Source: Streptomyces sp. NBC_00659
GTDB lineage: Bacteria; Actinomycetota; Actinomycetes; Streptomycetales; Streptomycetaceae
Reading direction: 5' to 3'
DNA length: 64,000 nucleotides
Assembly (NCBI RefSeq): GCF_036226925.1
Contig: NZ_CP109031.1
Location: 2,170,001-2,234,000, forward strand
Of this stretch, positions 38,713 to 46,287 are shown piece by piece. Numbering within the stretch: the first letter of the stretch is position 1; each line of letters starts with the position of its first letter. The translations under genes and the position numbers were made by a program. The notes under the pieces were generated by a model that saw only the letters and a list, made by a program, of their open reading frames with translations, did not search any database and was not told the origin of the DNA.

Positions 38713-40079
38713 ATGCGTTCGAAGGAGCGGCGCAGCTCCCAGTCGGTCACCGCGGCGTCGAAGGCCTCCAGTTCGACGCGCGCCATGTTGCGGTAGTGCT
38801 CGACCACCTCGTCACCGAAGGCGGCCCGGGCGATCGGGCTGTTCTCCCAGAGCTCGGCGGCCTCGCGCAGGGTGGTGGGCACGTGCGCGTACTCGGCGGT
38901 GTAGGCGTTGCCCGAGCACGCCTCGGGCAGCTCCAGCTTCCGCTCGATGCCGTACAGGCCGGCCGCCACGAGTCCGGCGACGGCCAGATGCGGGTTGACG
39001 TCGCCGCCGGGCAGCCGGTTCTCGAAGCGCATCGAGCGGCCGTGGCCGACGACGCGGAGCGAGCAGGTGCGGTTGTCGTGGCCCCAGGCGACGGCGGTCG
39101 GCGCGAAGGAGCCGGGCTGGAACCGCTTGTACGAGTTGATGTTGGGCGCGTACAGGAGGGAGAAGTCGCGCAGGGCGGCCAGTTGTCCGGCGAGGAAGTG
39201 GCGCATGACCTCCGACATGCCACCCGGGTCCTGCGCGGAGCCGGCCATCACGTTGGTTCCGTCGGCGTCGGCGAGCGAGAGGTGGATGTGGCAGGAGTTG
39301 CCCTCGCGCTCGTTGTACTTCGCCATGAAGGTGAGAGAGACGCCCTCCTGGGAGGCGATCTCCTTGGCGCCGGTCTTGTAGACGGCGTGCTGGTCGCAGG
39401 TGACGAGTGCCTCGTCGTACTTGAAGGCGATCTCGTGCTGGCCGGGGTTGCACTCCCCCTTGGCGGACTCGACGGTGAGGCCCGCGGCCTGCATCTCGTT
39501 GCGGATGCGGCGCAGCAGGGGCTCGATGCGTCCGGTCCCGAGGACCGAGTAGTCGATGTTGTACTGGTTGGCCGGGGTGAGTCCGCGGTAACCGGTGTCC
39601 CATGCCTGCTCGTAGGTGTCCTTGAAGACGATGAACTCCAGCTCGGTGCCGACCTGGGCGGTGTAGCCGAGTTCGGCGAGGCGTTCGAGCTGGCGGCGCA
39701 GGATCTGGCGGGGCGCGGCGACCACCGGGGATCCGTCGTTCCAGGCGAGGTCGGCGATGAGCAGGGCGGTGCCCTCGTTCCAGGGGACGCGCCGCAGGGT
39801 GGCGAGATCGGGGTGCATGGCGAAGTCGCCGTAGCCGCGGTCCCAGGAGGACATGGCGTATCCGTCGACGGTGTTCATGTCGGTGTCGACGGCGAGGAGG
39901 TAGTTGCAGCCCTCCGTGCCGTGTTCCAGGACCTCGTCGAGGAAGAAGGCCGCGGCGAACCGCTTGCCCTGGAGCCGCCCCTGCATGTCGGGGAAGGCCA
40001 GGACGACCGTGTCGATGTCCCCTGCCTCGACGAGACGGCGCAGTTCTTCGACGGAGAGCGGGGGTGTGCGGTCTGCCAC
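38709..40079 (-). CDS. glnA4: GlnA4-like gamma-glutamylethanolamide synthetase (glutamine synthetase-like)
   Basis: 456 aa. Glutamine synthetase fold: the N-terminal FPDMQGRLQGKRF, the metal/ATP core TELEFIVF, ECNPGQHEIAFKY, CHIHLSL, and NRTCSLRVVGHG/RFENRLPGGDVNPHL. Residue changes relative to true GlnA and the gene neighbourhood match S. coelicolor GlnA4 (SCO1613), reported to ligate ethanolamine to glutamate. GTG 40079 with AGGAGG upstream (40087-40092). First gene of the glnA4-ALDH-SDR operon, divergent from a FadR-type regulator. A polyamine ligase function cannot be excluded. Confidence 0.88.
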   Translation of the reverse strand: MADRTPPLSVEELRRLVEAGDIDTVVLAFPDMQGRLQGKRFAAAFFLDEVLEHGTEGCNYLLAVDTDMNTVDGYAMSSWDRGYGDFAMHPDLATLRRVPWNEGTALLIADLAWNDGSPVVAAPRQILRRQLERLAELGYTAQVGTELEFIVFKDTYEQAWDTGYRGLTPANQYNIDYSVLGTGRIEPLLRRIRNEMQAAGLTVESAKGECNPGQHEIAFKYDEALVTCDQHAVYKTGAKEIASQEGVSLTFMAKYNEREGNSCHIHLSLADADGTNVMAGSAQDPGGMSEVMRHFLAGQLAALRDFSLLYAPNINSYKRFQPGSFAPTAVAWGHDNRTCSLRVVGHGRSMRFENRLPGGDVNPHLAVAGLVAAGLYGIERKLELPEACSGNAYTAEYAHVPTTLREAAELWENSPIARAAFGDEVVEHYRNMARVELEAFDAAVTDWELRRSFERM

Positions 40080-40156
40080 CGGAAAAGCCTCCTTGGGTCA
40101 GCCGAGGGCCATAAGGTATTGCGGAGAACCATTGCTTGGGAAGGGGGCGCGACCTG

Positions 40157-40894
40157 ATGACGCGGGCGCAACCCGACCGCGGTACGGACGACCGGCTGAC
40201 GCCGGTCCTGCGGCCGGTGCGGGCGGGCAACGGCTTCGAGGAGGCGCTGGAGCAGATCCTCCAGATCGTCCGGCTCGGCCTGGTGCCGGGCGGTGGACGG
40301 CTGCCCTCGGAGCGGGAGTTGGCCGAGCGGCTCGGCATCAGCCGGGTGACGCTGCGCGAGGTCCTGAAGGTGCTCCAGGACCAGGGTCTGGTCGAGTCGC
40401 GGCGCGGCCGGTACGGCGGCACCTTCGTACTGGCGCGCACCGACACACCGGGCGAGCACGAGCTGCGCCGCCGGGTGGCCGCCGTCGACATCGAGGACGT
40501 GCTGCGTTTCCGCGAGGTCCTGGAGGTGGGCGCGGCCGGGCTGTGCGCGGCACACGGGCTCGACGCGGAGCGGGCCGGGCGCCTGCGCGAGGCGCTGGAG
40601 CGCACGAACGACGCCCCACTGGCCGACTACCGGCGCCTGGACACCAGGCTCCACCTCACCCTCGCGGAGCTGTGCGGCTCCCCTTCCCTCACGGAGCGGT
40701 ACGCGGCCGTCCGCGCCGGGGTCAACGACCTGCTCGACTGCATCCCGCTGCTCGTCCGCAACCTGGAGCACTCGCAGCGCCAGCACACCGCGATCGTCGA
40801 GGCGGTGCTCGACGGGGACGCGGACGGGGCGCGGGAGATGATGCGGGAGCACTGCGCGGGCACGGCGGCGCTGCTGCGGGGGTTCCTGGCGTGA
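40157..40894 (+). CDS. FadR/GntR-type regulator of the gamma-glutamyl ethanolamine cluster
   Basis: 245 aa from ATG 40157. Winged helix at about 30-85 (GGGRLPSERELAERLGISRVTLREVLKVLQDQGL) and an all-helical FCD ligand domain with the metal-binding pattern Asp/His (DTRLHLTLAELCGS, QHTAIVEAVLDGD, MREHCAG). Divergent from glnA4 with 77 bases between starts, so probably a repressor of that operon and itself. An operator is not obvious; ATTGC direct repeats 13-18 bases apart (40119-40135) are the only candidate seen. Confidence 0.88.
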   Translation: MTRAQPDRGTDDRLTPVLRPVRAGNGFEEALEQILQIVRLGLVPGGGRLPSERELAERLGISRVTLREVLKVLQDQGLVESRRGRYGGTFVLARTDTPGEHELRRRVAAVDIEDVLRFREVLEVGAAGLCAAHGLDAERAGRLREALERTNDAPLADYRRLDTRLHLTLAELCGSPSLTERYAAVRAGVNDLLDCIPLLVRNLEHSQRQHTAIVEAVLDGDADGAREMMREHCAGTAALLRGFLA

Positions 40895-40971
40895 GCGGGG
40901 GCGCGGGTCCCGGCGTGAGCGGAAAACGCGTTCCCGGTGTGGGCGGGCGGCGCGGGTCCCGGCGTGAGCGG
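40879..40971 (+). repeat. Imperfect tandem repeats over the 3' end of the FadR-type gene
   Basis: Units related to GGGTCCCGGCGTGAGCGG recur about every 24-25 bases (40879, 40905, 40930 and 40952 regions). The stop codon TGA at 40892-40894 is itself inside the first unit, so the end of the regulator gene belongs to the repeat. Confidence 0.55.
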
Positions 40972-41085
40972 GAGGCGCCGCGTGGAGTCCCGCGTTGCGC
41001 CCCTCGCTCCGTAAAGGTATGAGATCTTTCCATTGGTGTCGCCGTTCATGGGCGCCGTGGCGACCCGGATCCGAGGGAGTAGCGC

Positions 41086-41787
41086 GTGGGCAGGCCGCTG
41101 ATCGGTGTGAGTACGTATCTGGAGGCCGGGGCGCGCTGGGGCGTGTGGGAGCTGGAGGCCGCGCTGCTGCCGGCCGGCTATCCGCGGCTCGTGCAGCGGG
41201 CGGGCGGACTCGCCGTGATGCTGCCGCCGGACGATCCGGCGCTGGCGCGCGAGACCGTCGCCCGGCTCGACGCGGTGGTCGTCGCGGGCGGCCCCGATGT
41301 CGATCCCGCCCGGTACGGTGCCGAGCGCTCACGGCGTACGGGCCCGCCCGCCCACGTGCGCGACGCCTGGGAACTCGCCCTGATCCGGGCCGCGCTGGAC
41401 TCCGGCACCCCGCTGCTCGGCATCTGCCGGGGCCACCAGCTCCTGAACGTGTCCCTCGGCGGCACGCTCGTCCAGCACCTCGACGGGCATGTGAAGGCCA
41501 CGGGCGTCGTCGGGCACCACGAGGTGACCCCTGTTCCGGGGACGCGGTACGCCGGTCTCGTCCCGGAGCCGTGCGCCGTGCCGACGTACCACCATCAGGC
41601 GGTGGAACGTCTCGGGGACGGTCTCACGTTCTGCGCGCACGCGGCCGACGGCACCGTGGAGGCGATCGAGCTCCCGGGCCCCGCCTGGGCGCTGGGGGTC
41701 CAGTGGCACCCGGAGATGGGAGACGACCTGCGGGTGATGCGGGGCCTGGTCGCGGCGGCGTCGACGTTCGGCCCCTCCGGCGCTTGA
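41086..41787 (+). CDS. Gamma-glutamyl-gamma-aminobutyrate hydrolase-like amidotransferase (PuuD type)
   Basis: 233 aa. Class I glutamine amidotransferase, C26: nucleophile Cys in LGICRGHQLLN, catalytic His/Glu in GVQWHPEMG, and VVVAGGPDVDPARYG typical of PuuD. It hydrolyses gamma-glutamyl bonds; here probably releases glutamate from gamma-glutamylglycine at the end of the proposed ethanolamine route. GTG 41086. The C-terminus FGPSGA and the stop are encoded by a dispersed repeat (41767-41789), so the tail is probably not ancestral. Confidence 0.92.
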   Translation: MGRPLIGVSTYLEAGARWGVWELEAALLPAGYPRLVQRAGGLAVMLPPDDPALARETVARLDAVVVAGGPDVDPARYGAERSRRTGPPAHVRDAWELALIRAALDSGTPLLGICRGHQLLNVSLGGTLVQHLDGHVKATGVVGHHEVTPVPGTRYAGLVPEPCAVPTYHHQAVERLGDGLTFCAHAADGTVEAIELPGPAWALGVQWHPEMGDDLRVMRGLVAAASTFGPSGA

Positions 41788-41830
41788 GGTGCGGGGCGCC
41801 GGAAAGTTTCGGCCCGTCCGGCGCTTGAGG
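41767..41830 (+). repeat. 23-bp direct repeat at the end of the hydrolase gene
   Basis: TTCGGCCCxTCCGGCGCTTG-AGG occurs at 41767-41789 (covering the stop codon) and at 41808-41830, with 22 of 23 identical bases. This CGTCCGGCGCTTGAGGACG module, followed by the 44-bp hairpin repeat, looks like a composite element seen after many Streptomyces genes (recollection). Confidence 0.65.
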
Positions 41831-41882
41831 ACGAGGCCGTTCAGGCCGAAGCGGGGGTCCGGGGGCGGCAGCCTCCAGGGAC

Positions 41883-41926
41883 GATGGGGGTCCCCCTGGT
41901 CGAGCGAAGCCGAGACCTTGGGGGAG
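41883..41926. repeat. 44-bp dispersed hairpin repeat, copy 2
   Basis: Same element as 25462-25505; here GGTC and GACC form the inner pairs instead of GTTC and GAAC. It lies between the hydrolase gene and the convergent LysR gene. Confidence 0.75.
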
Positions 41927-41961
41927 GGTAGGGGCGGAGGGGGCGAAAAAAGCCTGTGCCG

Positions 41962-42885
41962 CTACGCCCCCCGCGTCAGCGAGAGCAGATCGCGGGCCGG
42001 GCCCGTGGGCCGGTGCCCCGTCGGCCAGACGGCCCGCAGGGCGCGGGTGAGCTGCACGTCGGCGAGCGGGATGCCCACCAGGCGGTGGGCGGACAGCTCC
42101 TCCCCCAGGGCGAGCTCGCTGAGCACGGCGGGTCCCGCGCCGCTGACGGCGGAGGCCTTGACCGCCGTCGTCGACGACAGCTCGATCAGCGGGCGCGCGA
42201 GCCCTCCGAGCGCGGAGTCGAGGACCTGACGCGTGCCCGACCCCTCCTCGCGCAGGATGAGCGGCGTGGCCGCCAGCTCCGCCGCCGCCAGCGGCGCCCG
42301 GCGACGCGCCCAGGGATGTCCGGGCGCCGTCACCACGATCAGCCGGTCGTGCGCGATGACGGTGGCGTCGAGACCGGACGGCACCGAGAGCCCCTCGACG
42401 AACCCGAGGTCCGCCTCACCCGTCAGCAGCCGCTCGGCGACGCCTGCGGAGTTCCCGGCGAGCAGGGACACGGCCGTGTCGGGACGCTGGGCGCGCAGGG
42501 CGATCAGCCAGCCGGGCAGCAGATACTCGGCGATGGTCATGCTCGCGGCCACCCGCAGCCGGGAGTCGCGCCGGTCGCGCAGGGCCTGTGCCCCCGCGTC
42601 GAACGCCTCGGCCGCGTCCACCACCCGCCGGGCCCAGTCCGTGACGAGCGCCCCCTCACGGGTGAGCCGGGACCCGCGCGGCGAACGGTCGACGAGCGCC
42701 ACCCCGAGCAGCCGCTCCATGGAACGGATGCGGCTGCTGGCCGCCGGCTGGGTGATCCCCACCTCACGGGCGGCGCGTCCGAGACTGCCGAGGCGCGCCA
42801 CCGCCAGCAGCAGTTCCAGCGCGCCCAGATCGGGTACCCGGTGCGCGATCCCGACGCCGGGCCGATCCTCAGCACCGCTACTCAT
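41962..42885 (-). CDS. LysR-family regulator of the divergent TDT transporter
   Basis: 307 aa. HTH at about 20-75 (ALELLLAVARLGSLGRAAREVGITQPAASSRI) and LysR effector domain (VSLLAGNSAGVAERLLTGEAD, PLILREEGSGTRQVLD as in CysB/CbbR-like members). Divergent from the TDT gene with a 95-base gap holding palindromic T-N11-A sites. Probably controls that transporter. Followed by the 44-bp repeat and 36 bases of spacer. Confidence 0.92.
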   Translation of the reverse strand: MSSGAEDRPGVGIAHRVPDLGALELLLAVARLGSLGRAAREVGITQPAASSRIRSMERLLGVALVDRSPRGSRLTREGALVTDWARRVVDAAEAFDAGAQALRDRRDSRLRVAASMTIAEYLLPGWLIALRAQRPDTAVSLLAGNSAGVAERLLTGEADLGFVEGLSVPSGLDATVIAHDRLIVVTAPGHPWARRRAPLAAAELAATPLILREEGSGTRQVLDSALGGLARPLIELSSTTAVKASAVSGAGPAVLSELALGEELSAHRLVGIPLADVQLTRALRAVWPTGHRPTGPARDLLSLTRGA

Positions 42886-42907
42886 GGCGATCCTCAGCGC
42901 TGCTGCT

Positions 42908-42932
42908 CATAAAGCCAGCTTATGCCGTCATA
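42908..42932. promoter_or_regulatory. Candidate LysR operator
   Basis: CATAA (42908-42912) and TTATG (42920-42924) are perfect arms seven bases apart, and TATG-CCGT-CATA adds a second overlapping dyad to 42932. This is the T-N11-A palindrome type used by LysR regulators, between the divergent regulator and transporter genes, in an otherwise GC-rich stretch. Confidence 0.6.
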
Positions 42933-42980
42933 GGCGCGCACTCCCTGGTGGGGAACCCGCGGCGGCGCGACCGTGGGGTC

Positions 42981-44135
42981 ATGGTCACCGCAGCCCAGCC
43001 CCTGTCCGCCCATCAGGCGGAAACCGTCCTCGGCACGAAAACCCCCCGTGTCCCGGGAAACCGCGCCATCGCCGCTGTCCGGCAGCTCGGCCCGAACTGG
43101 TACGCCTCCGTGATGGGCACCGCCATCGTGGCCACGGCGGGGGCCGGGCTCCCCTTCGACGTGCCGGGCCTGCGCACCGCCTGCACCGTCGTGTGGGCCC
43201 TCTCGCTCACGCTGCTGGTGTCGCTGCTCGCCGCCCGCGCCCTGCACTGGACGTACCACCGCGACCAGGCCCGCGCCCACCTCCTCGACCCGGCCATGGC
43301 CCCCTTCTACGGCTGCCTCTCGATGGCCCTGCTCGCCGTGGGCGGCGGCACCATGCTCGTCGGCCGGGACTGGATCGGGACCCCGGCGGCGGTCGCCGTG
43401 GACGCCGTCCTGTTCACCGCCGGGACGCTGATCGGACTCGTCGCCGCCGTGGCCGTCCCGTACCTCATGGTCGTACGGCATCGCATAGAGCCCGGACAGG
43501 CGTCCCCCGTGTGGCTGCTGCCGATCGTCGCCCCCATGGTGTCGGCCGCCGTCGGCCCCCTCCTCGTTCCCCATCTGCCGGCCGGACAGCCCCGGGAGAC
43601 CCTGCTCCTCGCCTGCGTCGCGATGTTCGGGATCAGCCTGCTGGCCACCTTCGTGATGCTGCCGGTCATCTTCGCCCGGCTCGTCACGGGGGGTCCGCTG
43701 CCGCTCGCGCTCACCCCGACCCTGTTCCTCGTGCTCGGCCCGCTGGGCCAGTCGACGACCGCGGTGGGCAAGTTCGCGGACGCGGCGCCCGGTGTGGTGC
43801 CCGCCCCCTACGACCAGGGCTTCGCGCTCCTGGCCGTGCTCTACGGCGTCCCCGTGCTGGGCTTCGCGCTGCTGTGGCTCGCGCTGGCCGTCGCGATGGT
43901 CGTACGGGCCCGCCGCGAGGGCATGGGTTTCGCGATGACCTGGTGGGCGTTCACCTTCCCGGTGGGCACCTGTGTGACCGGCGCGGAGGGCCTGGCCCGG
44001 CACACCGGACTGGCCGCCTTCGAGGTGCTCGCCGTCGCCCTGTACGTCCTGCTGGTGACCGCCTGGTCGGTGGCCGCCGTCCGCACGGCCCACGGCCTGA
44101 TCAGCGGCAAGCTGCTCGCGGCGCCGCGGACGTAG
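42981..44135 (+). CDS. TDT-family (SLAC1/TehA-like) transporter
   Basis: 384 aa from ATG 42981. About ten membrane segments, starting LGPNWYASVMGTAIVATAGAGL, the usual TDT opening with the GPNW and GTAIV pattern. Later segments include VWLLPIVAPMVSAAVGPLL and FTFPVGTCVTGAEGLA. Members export sulfite, tellurite or C4-dicarboxylates; the LysR neighbour resembles CysB-type, so sulfite is a fair guess. A terminator follows. Confidence 0.9.
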   Translation: MVTAAQPLSAHQAETVLGTKTPRVPGNRAIAAVRQLGPNWYASVMGTAIVATAGAGLPFDVPGLRTACTVVWALSLTLLVSLLAARALHWTYHRDQARAHLLDPAMAPFYGCLSMALLAVGGGTMLVGRDWIGTPAAVAVDAVLFTAGTLIGLVAAVAVPYLMVVRHRIEPGQASPVWLLPIVAPMVSAAVGPLLVPHLPAGQPRETLLLACVAMFGISLLATFVMLPVIFARLVTGGPLPLALTPTLFLVLGPLGQSTTAVGKFADAAPGVVPAPYDQGFALLAVLYGVPVLGFALLWLALAVAMVVRARREGMGFAMTWWAFTFPVGTCVTGAEGLARHTGLAAFEVLAVALYVLLVTAWSVAAVRTAHGLISGKLLAAPRT

Positions 44136-44168
44136 CCTCCTGCGGCCGACTTGCCCGCCTTGGACGAC

Positions 44169-44207
44169 GCCCTGCCCTTCGGACGACGAGAATCCGGAGG
44201 GCAGGGC
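44169..44207 (+). terminator. Terminator hairpin after the TDT gene
   Basis: GCCCTGCCCT-T-CGGA (44169-44183) pairs with 44193-44207 with one G-T pair, 9-base loop. Confidence 0.8.
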
Positions 44208-44439
44208 TTCCCGTTGGGGCATCGGCATACTCGTCCGAGTTCCGGGCGGATGCCGTCGCGCCGTACCACGCCGGTCCGGGTGGAACGTATACGTCGGTGG
44301 CCAGAATCTGCTCACAGTGCGGCAGTGTGACGCGTCACAGACAACACCTCGCTGCTGTGGGAACTTCAAGTGCCCTTCCCACCAGTCGAGTTGCTGACAT
44401 CTCGAGCGCGAGGGGCGGCCCGCACGTGGAGAGGATCGA
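44208..44439. other. Promoter region of the 2OG-oxygenase/acyltransferase operon
   Basis: No coding frame. It holds the perfect palindrome TGTGACGCGTCACA (44326-44339) preceded by TCACAGTG at 44312-44319. GGAGAGG lies just before the ATG at 44440. Confidence 0.5.
44326..44339. promoter_or_regulatory. Perfect 14-bp palindrome, Crp-like, 100 bases before the operon
   Basis: TGTGACGCGTCACA is self-complementary. GTG-N6-CAC fits actinobacterial Crp/FNR-type sites, although the 4-base centre is shorter than in the E. coli TGTGA-N6-TCACA site. GntR or TetR regulators are alternatives; no regulator gene is adjacent. Confidence 0.5.
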
Positions 44440-45309
44440 ATGCGTTCTTCGGAATCCCTGACGCTTGATCAGCTGGTGGACACGGCCCGCTATCCCCTGT
44501 CGGAACTCGCGAGCCCCCGGGGACAGGCCGTGGTCTCCCGTGCCCGGCACGACCTGTCGGCTCTCGGCTGCACCGTGCTGCCGGACTTCGTCCGCCCGTC
44601 GCTGCGCGATGCGCTGCGGCAGGAATGCTCGGACATCGCCCCCCGGGCGTACCACGACGTCGAGACGGTGAACGTCTACAACATCGCGGTGGACTCGGCG
44701 CTGCCGGAGGACCATCCCGGCCGGAAGACCTTCGAGCGGGGTAACGCGTTCGTCGCGCGGGACCGCATCCCCGCGGACTCCCTCATCAGCCGGCTCTACT
44801 CCGACCTGGTGTTCCGGCACTTCATCGCCCGCTGCTTCGAACTGCCGGAACTGCACGAGCTGGCGGACCCGCTCTCCGGGCTGGTGCTCAACGTCGTCGC
44901 GCCGGGCATGGAGCACCCCTGGCACTTCGACACCAACGAGTTCACCGTGAGCATGCTCACCCAGCAGGCGCAGGACGGCGGCGTCTTCGAGTACTGCCCG
45001 AACATCCGGACCGCGCAGGACGAGAATTTCGACGACGTCCGGGACGTGGTGGACGGCCGGGGCGAGCGGTTGACCCGGCGTCTCCCCCTCCAACCGGGTG
45101 ACCTGCAGTTGTTCAAAGGGCGCTACTCGCTGCACCGGGTGAGCCCGGTGCGCGGCGAGGTCGCGCGCCACTCCGCGATATTCGCCTACAGCGAGCGCCC
45201 CGGCGTCATCGGGAGCGTGGAACGGACCCGGCAGCTCTTCGGCCGGGTGCTGCCCGAGCACCTGGCGGCCGAGGGCCGGGCGGTCCGCGGCGACCGGCTC
45301 CTGGACTAG
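44440..45309 (+). CDS. Fe(II)/2-oxoglutarate oxygenase (HalD/BesD- and ArpA-like), hydroxylase-type metal site
   Basis: 289 aa. The double-stranded beta-helix core shows the HxD motif as H162-F-D164 (WHFDTNEF), a distal H232 (SLHRVSP) and R243 as the likely 2OG-binding Arg. The block NEFTVSML, EYCPNIRTAQDENFDDV and SERPGVIGS resembles the BesD/HalD amino-acid halogenase family. Halogenases have Gly in place of the metal Asp, whereas this protein keeps Asp164, so hydroxylation is predicted. Substrate probably a free or modified amino acid. First gene of a three-gene unit; the next gene starts 118 bases later after a polypyrimidine tract. Confidence 0.85.
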   Translation: MRSSESLTLDQLVDTARYPLSELASPRGQAVVSRARHDLSALGCTVLPDFVRPSLRDALRQECSDIAPRAYHDVETVNVYNIAVDSALPEDHPGRKTFERGNAFVARDRIPADSLISRLYSDLVFRHFIARCFELPELHELADPLSGLVLNVVAPGMEHPWHFDTNEFTVSMLTQQAQDGGVFEYCPNIRTAQDENFDDVRDVVDGRGERLTRRLPLQPGDLQLFKGRYSLHRVSPVRGEVARHSAIFAYSERPGVIGSVERTRQLFGRVLPEHLAAEGRAVRGDRLLD

Positions 45310-45342
45310 CGGACGGCGAGAACGCGCAGCCGCCGCAGTCCG

Positions 45343-45390
45343 TCTCCCCTCCTTCCCCTCCCCCTCCTTCCCTTCCCCCTCCTTCCCTCT
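45343..45390 (+). repeat. 48-base uninterrupted polypyrimidine tract
   Basis: Only C and T from 45343 to 45390, built on CCCCTCCTTCC-type units, then one G and CTTCCCCCT. Such homopurine/homopyrimidine mirror-rich tracts can form triplex DNA and are prone to slippage. It sits between the oxygenase and methyltransferase genes, in the untranslated spacer. Confidence 0.85.
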
Positions 45391-45426
45391 GCTTCCCCCT
45401 GCGCGATCCACAGAGGAGTAAGCCCT

Positions 45427-46287
45427 GTGCGTTTCGACGTGACCGGAAAAGTCTCACTCGACCACATCTACGACCAGCCCGATCCGCGAACCTACTTCAG
45501 GGCGCTGCGCCCGCTCGACTACGGCGTTCCGCAGCAGGCCAAGCCCTACTTCGCCAAGTTCATCACGGAGTACCGGGAGTCCCGGCACGTCGCGGTACCG
45601 AAGGTGCTGGACATCGGCTGCTCGTACGGGATCAACGCCGCCCTGCTGAAGTACGACGCGACCATGGACGAGCTGTACGCGCGCTACGGCGACGACGAGC
45701 CTGCGGGTGAGAGCCGCGAGACTCTGCTGGCCCGCGACCGGGAGCTGGCCCGGTCACGCCAACCCCCGCAGGCCATCCGCTTCGTCGGCCTCGACACCTC
45801 CGGCAGCGCTCTGTCCTACGCGCTCGAGGCCGGGTTCCTCGACGCCGTGGTGCACGCCGACCTGGAGCGGCACGAGCCCACACCGCGACAGCGCGCCGAG
45901 CTCTCGGGTACGGACCTGGTGATCTCGACGGGCTGCGTCGGCTATGTCACCGAGCGGACGCTCACGCGAGTCGTCCGGGCGCAGGGCAGCCGCCGGCCCT
46001 GGATGGCGCACTTCGTGCTGCGGATGTTCCCGTTCGACCCCGTCGAGCGCGCTTTGGCGAGTCTGGGCTACCGGACCGTCCGCGTCGACGAGGTGTTCAG
46101 ACAGCGACGGTTCGCCTCCCCGCAGGAGCAGACGCTCGTGCTCGACAGCATGTCGGCCGCGGGGGTGGATCCACGGGGCCTGGAGGCGGAAGGCTGGCTG
46201 TACGCACAGCTCTACCTTTCCCGGCCGCACAACGACATCACAGGTCCGCGCACAGGTACCGACGATCCGAATCGAGAACAGAGTTGA
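45427..46287 (+). CDS. SAM-dependent methyltransferase-like protein
   Basis: 286 aa from GTG 45427 (AGAGGAGTAAG upstream). Class I methyltransferase motif I at 61-68 (LDIGCSYG), acidic loop GLDTSGSALSYALEAG at 121-136, and a motif IV-like DLVISTGCVGYV at about 161-172. The stretch between motif I and the acidic loop is longer than usual (an insert of about 40 residues, DELYARYGDDEPAGE...). Substrate unknown. Located between the oxygenase and the acyltransferase; the last bases overlap the acyltransferase start (TTGA). May methylate an amine or carboxylate of the pathway intermediate, but the insert makes a diverged role possible. Confidence 0.78.
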   Translation: MRFDVTGKVSLDHIYDQPDPRTYFRALRPLDYGVPQQAKPYFAKFITEYRESRHVAVPKVLDIGCSYGINAALLKYDATMDELYARYGDDEPAGESRETLLARDRELARSRQPPQAIRFVGLDTSGSALSYALEAGFLDAVVHADLERHEPTPRQRAELSGTDLVISTGCVGYVTERTLTRVVRAQGSRRPWMAHFVLRMFPFDPVERALASLGYRTVRVDEVFRQRRFASPQEQTLVLDSMSAAGVDPRGLEAEGWLYAQLYLSRPHNDITGPRTGTDDPNREQS

